DNA of 64,000 nt, from assembly GCF_014204795.1 (NCBI RefSeq), contig NZ_JACHMB010000001.1, forward strand, positions 4,712,001 to 4,776,000. The letters run 5' to 3'. The DNA comes from Nonomuraea jabiensis. GTDB lineage: Bacteria > Actinomycetota > Actinomycetes > Streptosporangiales > Streptosporangiaceae. The position numbers were made by a program, and so were the translations under genes. The notes under the pieces were generated by a model. That model searched no databases. It worked only from the letters and a program-made list of their open reading frames with translations, and had not been told where the DNA came from. Within the stretch, counting starts at the first letter, position 1, and each line of letters opens with the position of its first letter. Shown one piece after another: positions 1 to 8,791 of this stretch.

Positions 1-611
1 TGCGCACGGGGCTGCGCCTCATCCTGGGCGGCGAGCCCGATCTCGACCTGGTCGGCGAGGCCGGGGACGGCAAGCAGGCCATGGACGTGATCCGCGACCT
101 GCGGCCCGACGTCGTGCTGATGGACATCCGCATGCCGGAGCAGGACGGCCTTGTCACCACCGAACTGCTCCTCAGCCGGCCGGCGCCGCCCCGGATCCTG
201 GTACTGACGACGTTCGACGCCGACGACCTCGTGCTGCGCGCCCTGCGGCTCGGCGCGCACGGCTTCCTGCTGAAGGACGCGCCGCCGCCGAAGATGATCG
301 AGGCCGTGCGGGCCGTGGCGCGCGGCGAGCCGGTGCTGTCGCCGAGCGTGGCGCGCCAGGTCATCGCGGCCGCCACCGGCGGCCGCGAGCCGCGCCGGCC
401 GGGGGCGCTGGCGGAGCTGGCCGTGCTCACCGAGCGCGAGCGGGAGGTCGCGATCGAGGTGGCCAGGGGCGGCTCGAACGCCGAGATCGCCGCGAGCCTG
501 TCGGTCAGCGTGGCGACCGTGAAGGCCAACATCACCCGCATCTTCGCCAAACTGGGCACCGACAACCGGGTCCACGTCGCCATGAAGGTCCGCGACGCCG
601 GCCTCCTCTGA
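1..611 (+). CDS. LuxR/NarL-family response regulator, 5' end outside window
   Basis: Cytoplasmic DNA-binding response regulator, presumably activated by a histidine kinase encoded upstream of the window. The reading frame is already open at base 3, so the start and the first acidic pocket of the receiver domain are missing. The phospho-acceptor Asp is in VVLMDIRMPEQDG, the conserved Thr in VLTTFD and the Lys in LLKDAPP. A C-terminal LuxR-type HTH follows (LTEREREVAIEVARGGSNAE to TVKANITRIFAKLG). The gene is complete at its 3' end. Family assignment is secure; the signal and regulon are unknown. Confidence 0.93.
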   Translation, partial: RTGLRLILGGEPDLDLVGEAGDGKQAMDVIRDLRPDVVLMDIRMPEQDGLVTTELLLSRPAPPRILVLTTFDADDLVLRALRLGAHGFLLKDAPPPKMIEAVRAVARGEPVLSPSVARQVIAAATGGREPRRPGALAELAVLTEREREVAIEVARGGSNAEIAASLSVSVATVKANITRIFAKLGTDNRVHVAMKVRDAGLL

Positions 612-716
612 CGTACGTGCGGCGCGACACGATGGCCAGAACGGGCCCGCGAACGGGACGGTCCGGCCGGTGCGCGGGTCGGTGGCGGCGCGACACGATG
701 GCCGAGGCGGGCCTCC

Positions 717-1121
717 TCACTCGATGATCGCGGTGACCTCGGCCTCGATGAGAATGCCGGGTTCGAAGAGGACGTCGACCCCGATCAGCGCGAGCGGCGG
801 CGTGGCGAGGTCGAACTCGCGGGCCGCCTGTTCGATTCCCGCGTTGAAGGCGTCGTACATCTCTCGCTTCCAGCCGGCGGCGTACCACGTGAAGCGGACG
901 ACGTCGTGGAACGTCGCTCCCGCCGCGTCGAGCGCCTTGGCGACGTTGCGGTAGACCTGGGCGACCTGTCCGGTGAGGTCGCCCGGTGCCACGAGCTCGC
1001 CGTTCTCGTCCCAGGCGACCTGTCCCGCGATGTGGACCTGCCTGCTGCCCGTCGCCACCGCGACGTGGTGGTAGATCGGGACTCGGACATGCTTGTCAGG
1101 GTTGATGAGCGAGACAGCCAT
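717..1121 (-). CDS. RidA/YjgF-family protein
   Basis: A protein of about 134 residues of the RidA/YjgF/UK114 family. Known members hydrolyse reactive enamine/imine intermediates; some actinobacterial members act in dedicated catabolic pathways. Visible family features are HIAGQVAWDENGEL, the helix with QVAQVYRNVAKALDAAGAT and the C-terminal VLFEPGILIEAEVTAII. I chose the ATG at 1121, preceded by GGGAAA, over one at 1133 that lacks a ribosome-binding site. It is divergent from the HxlR regulator at 1237, which probably controls it. The substrate is unknown. Confidence 0.85.
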   Translation of the reverse strand: MAVSLINPDKHVRVPIYHHVAVATGSRQVHIAGQVAWDENGELVAPGDLTGQVAQVYRNVAKALDAAGATFHDVVRFTWYAAGWKREMYDAFNAGIEQAAREFDLATPPLALIGVDVLFEPGILIEAEVTAIIE

Positions 1122-1167
1122 GAGATTTCCCATCGAATACGTCGGGCAAGCCCGTAGTCTCTTGCGG

Positions 1168-1235
1168 TTACTGGGAAACCATAGGAGAGTGTTCGCTGAC
1201 GTGGAAGAACGAACTTTTCAGTGACTGGGGAACCA
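1168..1235. promoter_or_regulatory. Divergent control region with 14-bp direct repeats (probable HxlR sites)
   Basis: TTACTGGGAAACCA (1168-1181) and TGACTGGGGAACCA (1222-1235) match at 12 of 14 positions and flank the space between the divergent RidA and HxlR genes. The second copy ends just before the HxlR start codon and supplies its ribosome-binding site (GGGGA). A short inverted pair GTTCG/CGAAC lies between them (1191-1195, 1210-1214). Binding by the adjacent HxlR protein is inferred. Confidence 0.45.
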
Positions 1236-1236
1236 G

Positions 1237-1617
1237 ATGGTGACCAAGCAGTTCATGGGCTCCTCCGACGAAGCGGACCTGAGGCGCGCGGACTCCCTGG
1301 CGCGGGAGATCTTCTCGGATGTCGCCAACAAGTGGGCGTTGCTGATCATCGAGGCGCTCGGTGAGCGCACCCTGCGTTTCAGCGAGCTGCGGGACGAGGT
1401 CGAGGGCATCAGCCACAAGATGCTCACCCAGAACCTGCGCATGCTGGAGCGCAACGGCCTGGCCGAGCGGAAGGTGCACCCCACCGTGCCGCCACGGGTG
1501 GAGTACACCCTCACCGAGCCGGGCCAGGCCCTGCGGGCGACGGTCGACTTGATCTGCGGCTGGACCCACCAGTACTTCGGCCACATCGAGGCGGCCCGCC
1601 GCGGCTTCGACGCCTGA
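1237..1617 (+). CDS. HxlR-family transcriptional regulator
   Basis: A 126-residue winged-helix regulator. Family hallmarks are DVANKWALLIIEALGERTLRF (helix 2), the recognition segment SELRDEVEGISHKMLTQNLR and the wing ERKVHPTVPPRVEYTLTEPG. HxlR proteins act as dimers and often sense redox or electrophile stress. The only cysteine I see is near the C-terminus (LICGW), so a redox role is possible but unproven. It is divergent from the RidA gene and convergent with the LacI gene, whose stop is 21 bp away. Confidence 0.92.
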   Translation: MVTKQFMGSSDEADLRRADSLAREIFSDVANKWALLIIEALGERTLRFSELRDEVEGISHKMLTQNLRMLERNGLAERKVHPTVPPRVEYTLTEPGQALRATVDLICGWTHQYFGHIEAARRGFDA

Positions 1618-1638
1618 CCTCAAAGCGCGAGACGGTGA

Positions 1639-2643
1639 TCAGGACGACGGGCCGAGCACGAGTGTGGGGGAGACGTAATGTTCCCCTGGAGTGCGGTCGT
1701 CGGCGAGAACGTTCGCGGCGGCGAGTTGTCCCAGGGACCGGAGTTCGAGGTCAATTGTCGTCAGCCGCCGGACCCCTTGGTCGACGATGATTCCCTCCCA
1801 GTTGTCCACTCCGACAACTGCCAGATCTTGAGGTACGCGTAGCCCTTTGGCCTCGCAGACATCGAGTACGCCACGGGCGATGTGGTCATTACCGCAGAAC
1901 ACCGCGTCGACCTCCGCGCCGGATTCGAGCAATTCCTGCATGGCTTTGACCCCCGACCCCTCGGTCCAGGAGCCATGGCGCGTCGGAGCGGCAGGGCGGA
2001 GCCCGGCCTCCTTCAGCGCCGTGAGCATGCCGCGCTCCCGCAGGCGTACGGCGATACTCGACGGATCGCCGGTGAGATGGGCAATACGGGTGCGGCCGCG
2101 TTCGATCAAATGGCGGGTGGCGAGAGCTCCCGCACCCTCGTTGTCCGGCAGGTAGACGACGTCTTCGGGGTGGTCGGAGGCCGCGAAGGCGTACGTCACC
2201 GGCACCGTGAAATGGTGCGTGACCGACGGTGAACGGCGCTCGTGCCCGTCCCCGATGACGATGAGTCCATCAATTTGGCGGGCCTGGAACTGGCGGATGC
2301 TTTCGGTTATCTCGCGATGAACGAGAACGTCTTCGTCGAAGACGAGGGCGGCTTGCTGGAGCCTCCCGAGTTGCAGGACCGCGCCTATCACCACAGGTCC
2401 GGAAAACGTACTCGCGGCGCGGTGGGTGAGTACGCCGACCGTGCGGCTGCGGCCCAGCGCGAAGGAGCGCGCGAGCGCATTTGGCCTGAAGTCGAGGCGT
2501 TCGGCGACGGCGAGCACCCGGGCCCGCGTCGCCTCGGAAATCCGGTCCGTTCCGTTGAGCACTTTCGAGGCAGTCGAGAGTGAAACTCCTGCAATCGCAG
2601 CGACATCACTCAGCCGAACACTGCCCTTGCGGTTGGACGGCAC
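1639..2643 (-). CDS. LacI-family regulator of glycan locus A
   Basis: A 334-residue LacI/GalR repressor with an N-terminal HTH (residues about 10-33, VRLSDVAAIAGVSLSTASKV, then hinge-type sequence RPNALARSF) and a periplasmic-binding-like sugar domain (CGNDHIARGVLDV and VVGVDNWEG are the typical effector-domain motifs). The frame is open further upstream, but homology begins here, so I chose the GTG at 2643. It is divergent from the secreted hydrolase at 2847. Matching palindromes occur at 2792-2809 and 6519-6532, so it probably represses both units of the locus and is released by an incoming oligosaccharide. Confidence 0.9.
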   Translation of the reverse strand: MPSNRKGSVRLSDVAAIAGVSLSTASKVLNGTDRISEATRARVLAVAERLDFRPNALARSFALGRSRTVGVLTHRAASTFSGPVVIGAVLQLGRLQQAALVFDEDVLVHREITESIRQFQARQIDGLIVIGDGHERRSPSVTHHFTVPVTYAFAASDHPEDVVYLPDNEGAGALATRHLIERGRTRIAHLTGDPSSIAVRLRERGMLTALKEAGLRPAAPTRHGSWTEGSGVKAMQELLESGAEVDAVFCGNDHIARGVLDVCEAKGLRVPQDLAVVGVDNWEGIIVDQGVRRLTTIDLELRSLGQLAAANVLADDRTPGEHYVSPTLVLGPSS

Positions 2644-2753
2644 CGGCCGATTGTACCGAAGGCGCGTCAATGACCCGCTCCGGCTGGCGGCGGGGCGAGG
2701 CCGGGCGGCGTCCCGCCGGCGCCCGAACGTGCGCGTCGTCCGGAAATTGCGCC

Positions 2754-2809
2754 TTGACAGTGACCTTGGCCGCCGCTCACACTGCGGCCAGTGCGAAATC
2801 GGTTTCGCA
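2754..2809 (+). promoter_or_regulatory. Promoter with LacI-type operator before the secreted hydrolase
   Basis: A consensus -35 TTGACA (2754-2759) is followed about 17-19 bp later by a weak -10 (around CACACT, 2779-2784). Immediately downstream is an 18-bp near-palindrome with core GCGAAATCGGTTTCGC (2793-2808) and a central CG, the classic LacI/GalR operator form. It lies over the expected transcription start, which fits repression. The core recurs at 6519-6532. Confidence 0.75.
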
Positions 2810-2846
2810 ACCCTGGCCATGTCGTCGTCCAGCGAGGAGAGCGAGC

Positions 2847-5800
2847 ATGTCGATGGGCCCCACCCCCGCCCGCCGATTGACAAGGAGTCCATTACGCCGA
2901 GCGATCGTCGCGCTCGCCGTCGCGGTTACGGCGCTGGTCTCACCGGCCACACCGGCCCAGGCCGCACCGGGTGACGTCGTACTCGGAGACTTCGAGAACG
3001 GCGTCACCCCCTGGTTCACGGCGACCGGCGGCGGCGCGAGCGTGTCGCTGACCGTGACCTCGGACGCGCCGGCGAGCGGCAGCGGCGCCGCCCGTCTCCA
3101 GGTGAACGCGCCCGCCGGGACCGCGGAGCTGGTGCGCGGCGTCCCCTCGATCGACGCTCGCTCGCTGACGTTCGCCCTGCGCAGCACCCAGCTGAAGGGC
3201 ATCGTCGTCCGGATGGTCGACGGCACCGGGCAGGCGCACCAGCAGACCCGCCCGCTCACTCCCGGATCGCAGTGGCAGACCGTCACCGTGAGTGATTTCG
3301 CCCCGGCCGGTCAGGCGGAGTACATCCACTGGGGCGGCGCGAACGACGGTGTCTGGCACGGGCCGCTCAAGCAAATGTCGCTCCTGGTCGACGCGTTCCG
3401 CGTCGTCAACGGCCCGACCGCGACGATCGACGTGGACGACGTGACCGTGCAGGGCCCCGCGCCCGATCTCGCGATCGCTCCGACGGCGACCGGCAACGCG
3501 TTCACCACCGGGCAGGAGGTGTCGTTCGGCATCCGCACCGCGGCGAAGTCCGTGGAGTGGACCGTACGCGACATCGACAACGCCGTGGTGACCTCCGGCG
3601 CGAAGGAGGCCTCGGAGCTGGGGGGCACGCTGACGCTCGGCAAGCTGCCGACCGGCTGGTACGCGGTCGACCTCGTGGCGGTGCAGCCTGACGGCCGCCG
3701 CGTCGCGGGCGGCACCGACGTGTCGGTGCTCCCCGCGTCCGACGCCCGCGAGGAGCGCATCGGCGTCGCGACGCACTACGGGCAGGCCTGGTCCGCTGAC
3801 ACGATCCCGCTCATCGCCGCCGCGGGAGCCGGCTTCGCCCGGGACGAGGCGTACTGGGCCGAGGCGGAGAAGGTCAAGGGCACGATCGACTTCCCCGCGA
3901 AGGTGGACGCGTACACCGCCGCGCTGTCGAGGAACAACCTCGAATTCTTCGACATCCTCGCGTACGGCAACAGGCTCTACCACGAAGGCGAGGCGCCGGC
4001 CACGCAGGCCGGGCGTGACGCGTTCGCGAACTACGCCGACGTCTCGGTCGCCACGTTCGGGACGGACGACACCTTCTACGAGGTGTGGAACGAGTGGAAT
4101 CTGCGCGACCGGACCGGGCCCGCCGGCGCGACCGCGGCGAACTACGCGGCGCTGCTGGCAACGACCGCCGACCGGGTCCGCGCGGCCCATCCCGGCGCGA
4201 AGCTGGCCGGCCCGGCACTGGCCCCGATGGACGAATGGTCCAAATGGGTGGACGACTTCATCGCCGCCGGCGGCCTCGACGACCTCGACGCGTTCACCAC
4301 GCACCCTTACGACTTCGGCGCCGAGCCGGAGAAGTTCATGGACCACGTGGCGGTGATCCGCGCGAAACTCGACGCCGCGGGGCACCGCGACATGCCGATC
4401 TGGCTCAGCGAGCACGGATGGCACACCTCCGACACGCCGCTCGGGGCCGACGAGAAGGCGCAGGCCCGCAATCTGTCCCGTGCGCAGCTGCTGGCCCTCG
4501 GCAAGGGGATCGGCAAGTACACCGTCTACGACTTCAAGGACGACGGCACCGACCCGAAGAATCCCGAGCACCGCTTCGGCATCATCCGCAACGAGAACGA
4601 CCCCCGAGGCGCGTACACCCCGAAGCCGGCCTTCGTCGCGCAGGGCATCCTGACGCGCCAGACCGACGACCGCCAGGTCCGGCAGGTGCTGGCCCTCGGC
4701 AGCGGCCGCTACGGCGTGGAGTTCGGCGCCCGCCCCGGCGAGCCCGCCGCCACGCGCATGCAGGCCCTGTGGGCGCTGAAGCCGGAGACCTGGAGCATCA
4801 AGGCGGCCGGCGAGGTCAAGGTCACCGACCTCTACGGCGCCGAGGTGACCCTGCGGCCGGACGCCGACGGCCGGGTCCACGTCGCCGTCGGCAAGGACCC
4901 GGTGTATCTCACCGGAGAAGTGGGAGAGGTGTCCGCGCAGTCGCCGTACTCCCTCACGGTCGATCAGGCCATCGAGGGTCTCGCGCCCGCGGCGAAGTGG
5001 ACGGTCACCGCGGGGGACCGGGCGCTGGAGGTGTCCCTGCGGACCGGCTCCGGCACGACGTCGGCACAGGTGCCGGCGGGTGCGACCCGGTCGGTCACCG
5101 TCACGCTGCCGTCGGCGGGCGTGGGTACGCGCACCTGGACCGCCGAGGTCCGCGAAGGCGATCGCACGATCGGCCTGCTCGCGGCGACCGCCGAGGTGGT
5201 GGCTCGTCTCGGGCTCACCGGTACGCACGCGCTCAACGCCACCGGGGCCGACCTGCTGCGGCTCACCCTCGTGAACCGTGGCGCGGAACCTGTCGAACTC
5301 GACGGGATCGACTGGACCGTGGGCTCGTCGAGCGGCCGGGTTCTGCCCGGCACCACTGTCGCGGGCAAGGGCAGCGTCTCCGCCGACGTGCCGCTGTCCG
5401 AGCTCGGCGCCTGGTCGGCCACCGCCACCGGTGACGCGACCGCCACCGCGCGCGGGACCCTCGTCGACGCGGATCCGGTCGACGTGCCGTTCCGCCCGGT
5501 GCAGGTGGACGGCAAGGCCGACGATGCCGTAACGGTCCTTCCGGCGCGGACGCTCGGCGCGGCCGAGCAGGTGATCAGCGGCTGGGCCGGCGATGAGGAC
5601 CACAGCGGCCGCCTCTGGCTCACCCACGACACCGGGCGCCTGTACCTGACCGCCGTGATCACCGACAACGCGCACGCCCAGCCCGCGCGGGCCACGAGCA
5701 TCTGGCAGGGCGACAGCGTGCAGCTCGGTACGACGCCGGGATGGCCCGGCGAAGGCGCCGTACCCGTCAGCGAGATCGGCACGGCGCTCACCGGCGCCGG

Positions 5801-6380
5801 CCCGGTGGATCTCGCGCGCTGGTTGCCCGCGAACGCCACGACCGACGGGCTCGCGTCGGCGGTGACGCGTGACGAAGCCGCGAAGACGACCACGTACGAG
5901 CTGTCCGTCCCGTTCGGCGCGATCGGAGTGGACCCCGCCGACGGGATCTTCTCGGCGACCGTCGCCGTCAACGAGAACGACGGCACCGGCCGGCGCGGAT
6001 GGAGCACGTGGGGCAAGGGCGTGGCGGAGTCGAAGGACCCCGCGAAGTTCCGGCCGTTGCGCCTGCTGGCAGCCCCCGCGGGCAACGTCAGGGTGACGGC
6101 CACGGCGCTGTCGTCCTGCTTGTCGTCCCCGCCGCGCCTCACCGTCGCCGCGGTGAACCAGGAGAAGGTGCCGGTCGACCTCCGCCTCGTGACCCCGATC
6201 GGCGAGAAGGCGTTCACGGGGGTCGCTCCGGGCCGCGCGGTCCTGCACACGTTCTCCGGCACGGGCAAGGAGCTCGCCGCAGGAACCGCGGTGGTTTCCG
6301 CGTCGTACCTGGGCGCCGGCGGGAACTTCGCCTATCAGGACCGCGAGCTCGACTACAGGCGGGTCACGTGCCGCAGGTGA
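2847..6380 (+). CDS. Secreted clan GH-A glycoside hydrolase with C-terminal carbohydrate-binding-like domain
   Basis: A 1177-residue exported enzyme. The ATG at 2847 follows AGGAG; the frame is open further 5' but unrelated. It has a signal peptide (RR pair, hydrophobic AIVALAVAVTALV, cleavage near AQA-AP at residue 39-40), an N-terminal beta-sandwich-like region (DFENGVTPWF), and a TIM-barrel hydrolase at about 305-620. The acid/base is probably E416 in EVWNEWN and the nucleophile E522 in WLSEHGW, 106 residues apart as in clan GH-A; GH39-like is my best guess. Beta-rich domains follow, then a CBM9/DOMON-like region at about 885-1080 (VDGKADD to IWQGDSVQLG). It probably attacks an extracellular glycan to feed the importer downstream. 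Substrate unknown. Confidence 0.85.
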   Translation: MSMGPTPARRLTRSPLRRAIVALAVAVTALVSPATPAQAAPGDVVLGDFENGVTPWFTATGGGASVSLTVTSDAPASGSGAARLQVNAPAGTAELVRGVPSIDARSLTFALRSTQLKGIVVRMVDGTGQAHQQTRPLTPGSQWQTVTVSDFAPAGQAEYIHWGGANDGVWHGPLKQMSLLVDAFRVVNGPTATIDVDDVTVQGPAPDLAIAPTATGNAFTTGQEVSFGIRTAAKSVEWTVRDIDNAVVTSGAKEASELGGTLTLGKLPTGWYAVDLVAVQPDGRRVAGGTDVSVLPASDAREERIGVATHYGQAWSADTIPLIAAAGAGFARDEAYWAEAEKVKGTIDFPAKVDAYTAALSRNNLEFFDILAYGNRLYHEGEAPATQAGRDAFANYADVSVATFGTDDTFYEVWNEWNLRDRTGPAGATAANYAALLATTADRVRAAHPGAKLAGPALAPMDEWSKWVDDFIAAGGLDDLDAFTTHPYDFGAEPEKFMDHVAVIRAKLDAAGHRDMPIWLSEHGWHTSDTPLGADEKAQARNLSRAQLLALGKGIGKYTVYDFKDDGTDPKNPEHRFGIIRNENDPRGAYTPKPAFVAQGILTRQTDDRQVRQVLALGSGRYGVEFGARPGEPAATRMQALWALKPETWSIKAAGEVKVTDLYGAEVTLRPDADGRVHVAVGKDPVYLTGEVGEVSAQSPYSLTVDQAIEGLAPAAKWTVTAGDRALEVSLRTGSGTTSAQVPAGATRSVTVTLPSAGVGTRTWTAEVREGDRTIGLLAATAEVVARLGLTGTHALNATGADLLRLTLVNRGAEPVELDGIDWTVGSSSGRVLPGTTVAGKGSVSADVPLSELGAWSATATGDATATARGTLVDADPVDVPFRPVQVDGKADDAVTVLPARTLGAAEQVISGWAGDEDHSGRLWLTHDTGRLYLTAVITDNAHAQPARATSIWQGDSVQLGTTPGWPGEGAVPVSEIGTALTGAGPVDLARWLPANATTDGLASAVTRDEAAKTTTYELSVPFGAIGVDPADGIFSATVAVNENDGTGRRGWSTWGKGVAESKDPAKFRPLRLLAAPAGNVRVTATALSSCLSSPPRLTVAAVNQEKVPVDLRLVTPIGEKAFTGVAPGRAVLHTFSGTGKELAAGTAVVSASYLGAGGNFAYQDRELDYRRVTCRR

Positions 6381-6395
6381 AGGCCTGACCGGACA

Positions 6396-6436
6396 GCCGG
6401 TCCGGGTTCGCCCCAGAAAGGCGAACCCGGACCGGC
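6396..6436 (+). terminator. Strong hairpin terminator after the secreted hydrolase
   Basis: Perfect 17-bp stem GCCGGTCCGGGTTCGCC (6396-6412) pairing with 6420-6436 around a 7-nt loop, starting 16 nt after the stop codon. There is no U-tract, as is common for actinobacterial terminators. It separates the hydrolase transcript from the operon starting at 6567. Confidence 0.85.
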
Positions 6437-6487
6437 GCGCGCCCGGAAAACCGCGAATCCAGTGGCCGATGCGTAATAACGCGGTGA

Positions 6488-6533
6488 TTGACACGTTCCG
6501 CGATCTTATGGTCTGCTACGAAAGCGGTTTCGC
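6488..6533 (+). promoter_or_regulatory. Promoter with second LacI-type operator for the catabolic/import operon
   Basis: TTGACA (6488-6493) with a weak -10 near TCTGCT (6512-6517), then CGAAAGCGGTTTCG (6519-6532), a central-CG palindrome. It matches the 2793-2808 operator in all but one core base and also shares the trailing CAA. The same LacI protein should bind both sites. Confidence 0.75.
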
Positions 6534-6566
6534 AAACTGATTTCGCTGAGATCTTTAGGACTGCTC

Positions 6567-7484
6567 TTGACTGATTCCGCCCCGCCCGTGAAGCCCGCTC
6601 GCGTGCTGGTCACAGGTGCGGATGGCACCATCGGCCGGCCGGTTGTGCAGGCACTGCTGAGTGCGGGCAGCTCCGTGACGGCACTCTCGGCCGCCTGGTC
6701 AGGGCCGTCGCCGGCGGACCGGGTGTTCACCGGTGACGCCGCTGATGAGACTCTGGTCCGGCAGGCGCTCGAGGACGCCGACGCCGTCGTGCACCTCGCC
6801 GCCATACCGCACCCCGGCCTGGGAACCGCACGCGAGGTGTTCGTGGGCAACACCTCGGCCACCTTCACCGTGCTGAACGTCGCCGGCGAGGTCGGCGTGC
6901 GCCGCGCCGTCATCGCGAGCTCGATCAACGCGTTCGGCGTGCCCTTCAACCGGCACGATCTCACTCCCGCCTACTACCCGCTCGACGAGCTGTCGCCGGT
7001 CGCGCATGACGACGCGTACTCGCTGTCCAAGTGGGTCGATGAGCAGACCGGCGCCTGGGCGTACAGCCGCTGGGGGATCACGGTGGTGGCGCTGCGCTTC
7101 CCTCTGGTGAGAGATCTGCCCGAGCTGCGGGAGTTCGCCGCGCGATTGGGCCGGAACCCGGGCGAGCAGGCGCGTCTGGCCCGGGAAGGATGGGCGTACC
7201 TGGCCATGGCGGACGCGGTGGACGCGGTGCTGCGTGGGCTGACGCGCCCGATCTCCGGGATGCACACCTTGCTCCTGGCCGCGGAGGACACCCTCGTGGA
7301 GGAGCCGACAGACCTCCTGCTCGACCGCTTCGCCCCCACGAGCGAGCGCCGCCGCGACTTCCCGGGCCGTACCGCCCCGATCGACACCTCCGCCGCCCGC
7401 CGCGTCCTGGGATGGGTGCCGCGGCACCGGCTCGGCGACCCCAGCGGCCCGATCAGCACGACCTTCCAGGAGACGCCGGCATGA
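6567..7484 (+). CDS. NAD-dependent epimerase/dehydratase (uronate-dehydrogenase-like SDR)
   Basis: A 305-residue extended SDR: Rossmann motif VLVTGADGTIG (residues 13-23), HLAAIPHPG, IASSINAFG and catalytic Y151/K155 in YSLSK. The TTG at 6567 is preceded by AGGA at 6557-6560. Members of this group include NAD(P)-dependent sugar epimerases and uronate dehydrogenases, which oxidise hexuronates to aldarolactones. It is the first gene of an eight-gene operon, overlapping the next by 4 bp (ATGA). Pairing with a ManD-like enolase suggests a uronate or related sugar-acid substrate. Exact reaction unproven. Confidence 0.82.
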   Translation: MTDSAPPVKPARVLVTGADGTIGRPVVQALLSAGSSVTALSAAWSGPSPADRVFTGDAADETLVRQALEDADAVVHLAAIPHPGLGTAREVFVGNTSATFTVLNVAGEVGVRRAVIASSINAFGVPFNRHDLTPAYYPLDELSPVAHDDAYSLSKWVDEQTGAWAYSRWGITVVALRFPLVRDLPELREFAARLGRNPGEQARLAREGWAYLAMADAVDAVLRGLTRPISGMHTLLLAAEDTLVEEPTDLLLDRFAPTSERRRDFPGRTAPIDTSAARRVLGWVPRHRLGDPSGPISTTFQETPA

Positions 7485-8746
7485 ACGACGACACGACGGC
7501 ATTCGCGCAGCCGTGGGACGCGCCCGACGACGTGCGCATCACCGGCGTCCGCGCGATCGCCACCGCCCCTGAAGGCATCCCGCTGCTGGTGGTGAAGGTG
7601 ACCACCAGCGACGACGGTCTTTACGGGCTCGGCTGCGCCACGTACACGCAGCGGTGGCGGGCGGTCGCCTCGTACGTCGAGGATCACCTCGCCAGGCTCG
7701 TCATCGGGCGGTACCCCGGTGACATCGAAGACCTGGTGCGGCTGGCCCGCTTCTCCGGCTATTGGCGTGAGGGGCCGGTGGGCAACAACGCGATCTCCGG
7801 GCTCGACCAGGCCCTGTGGGACATCGCCGGCAAGCGAGCCGGAAGACCCGTTCACGAGCTGCTGGGAGGCAAGGTACGCGCCGCCGCCGACACGTACCTG
7901 CACGCGGGCGGGGCGTCGATCGAGGAGACCCTCGACCAGGCCGAGCGCCTGCGCGAAGCCGGGCTGCGGCACATCCGGCTCCAGGTCGGCCAGCCGGGTC
8001 GTGGCACCTACGGTGCTCCTCCGACGGCCGAGATCACCGAGGCGTCCGCGCCGTACCCGGGCGGATGGCGCGTGTCGGAGTACCTCAAGCGCACGCCGGA
8101 GCTGTTCGCCGCCGCCCGTGAGCGCCTCGGCGAGGAGATCGAGCTGCTCCACGACGTGCACTCCCGGCTGAGCCCGAAGCAGGCGATCGTGCTCGCCCGC
8201 GCGCTCGAGCCCTACCGGCTCTTCTTCCTCGAGGACGTCATAGCCCCCGAGCATTGGGATCGGCTGCCGGAGGTGCGCGCCGCCTCGCCCGTACCGATCG
8301 CGGTCGGCGAGCTGACCACCTCGGTGACGGATGCCGCACGCCTGGTCCTCGGGGGCGGCGTGGACTTCATCCGCTCACATGTGTCGGACCTCGGCGGGCT
8401 GACGGCCGCGCGCAAGATCGCCGCGGCCGCGGAGCTCGTCGGCGTCCGCACGGCCTGGCACGCTCCAGGCGACACCTCGCCGATCGGCGCCGCCGCCAAC
8501 GTCGCGCTCGACGTGACGAGCCCGGCCTTCGGCATTCAGGAAGGGCACGTGTACGGCGAACCCGTGCACGACGTGTTCCCGGGTACATTGCGCATCGAGA
8601 ACGGCTGGTTACGTCCGAACGAAGCTCCCGGCTGGGGCATCGATCTCGACGAGTCCGCCGCCGCCCGCCACCCCGCAGGGCTGGCGGGACACGATGCCTG
8701 GGCCGCCCGCGTCCGAGGCCTGGACGGAGGACTCATCGCCCCCTGA
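7481..8746 (+). CDS. Enolase-superfamily dehydratase, ManD/RspA group
   Basis: A 421-residue member of the mandelate racemase-like enolase superfamily. The ATG at 7481 overlaps the preceding stop. Likely metal ligands are D225 (LLHDVHSRLSP), E251 (FFLEDVIAPE) and E277 (PIAVGELTT); the barrel's catalytic His is probably H327 in AWHAPGDTSPIG. The DVHSRL and HAP..TSPIG signatures and the SPAFGIQE C-terminal motif are those of D-mannonate dehydratase/RspA proteins. Some members of this group dehydrate mannonate or gluconate slowly or not at all, so the substrate is uncertain. Its context (SDR, importer, hydrolases) supports sugar-acid catabolism. Confidence 0.85.
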   Translation: MNDDTTAFAQPWDAPDDVRITGVRAIATAPEGIPLLVVKVTTSDDGLYGLGCATYTQRWRAVASYVEDHLARLVIGRYPGDIEDLVRLARFSGYWREGPVGNNAISGLDQALWDIAGKRAGRPVHELLGGKVRAAADTYLHAGGASIEETLDQAERLREAGLRHIRLQVGQPGRGTYGAPPTAEITEASAPYPGGWRVSEYLKRTPELFAAARERLGEEIELLHDVHSRLSPKQAIVLARALEPYRLFFLEDVIAPEHWDRLPEVRAASPVPIAVGELTTSVTDAARLVLGGGVDFIRSHVSDLGGLTAARKIAAAAELVGVRTAWHAPGDTSPIGAAANVALDVTSPAFGIQEGHVYGEPVHDVFPGTLRIENGWLRPNEAPGWGIDLDESAAARHPAGLAGHDAWAARVRGLDGGLIAP

Positions 8747-8791
8747 CCCGCAGCACCGCGACAACACCAGCACAAAGTACTGAGGAGACCC

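Noticed and set aside
2940..6494. A 1184-codon open frame on the minus strand opposite the glycoside hydrolase
   Set aside because: Arg/Gly/Ala-rich low-complexity translation with no domains, created by high GC in the antisense of a real gene with clear signal peptide and catalytic motifs.
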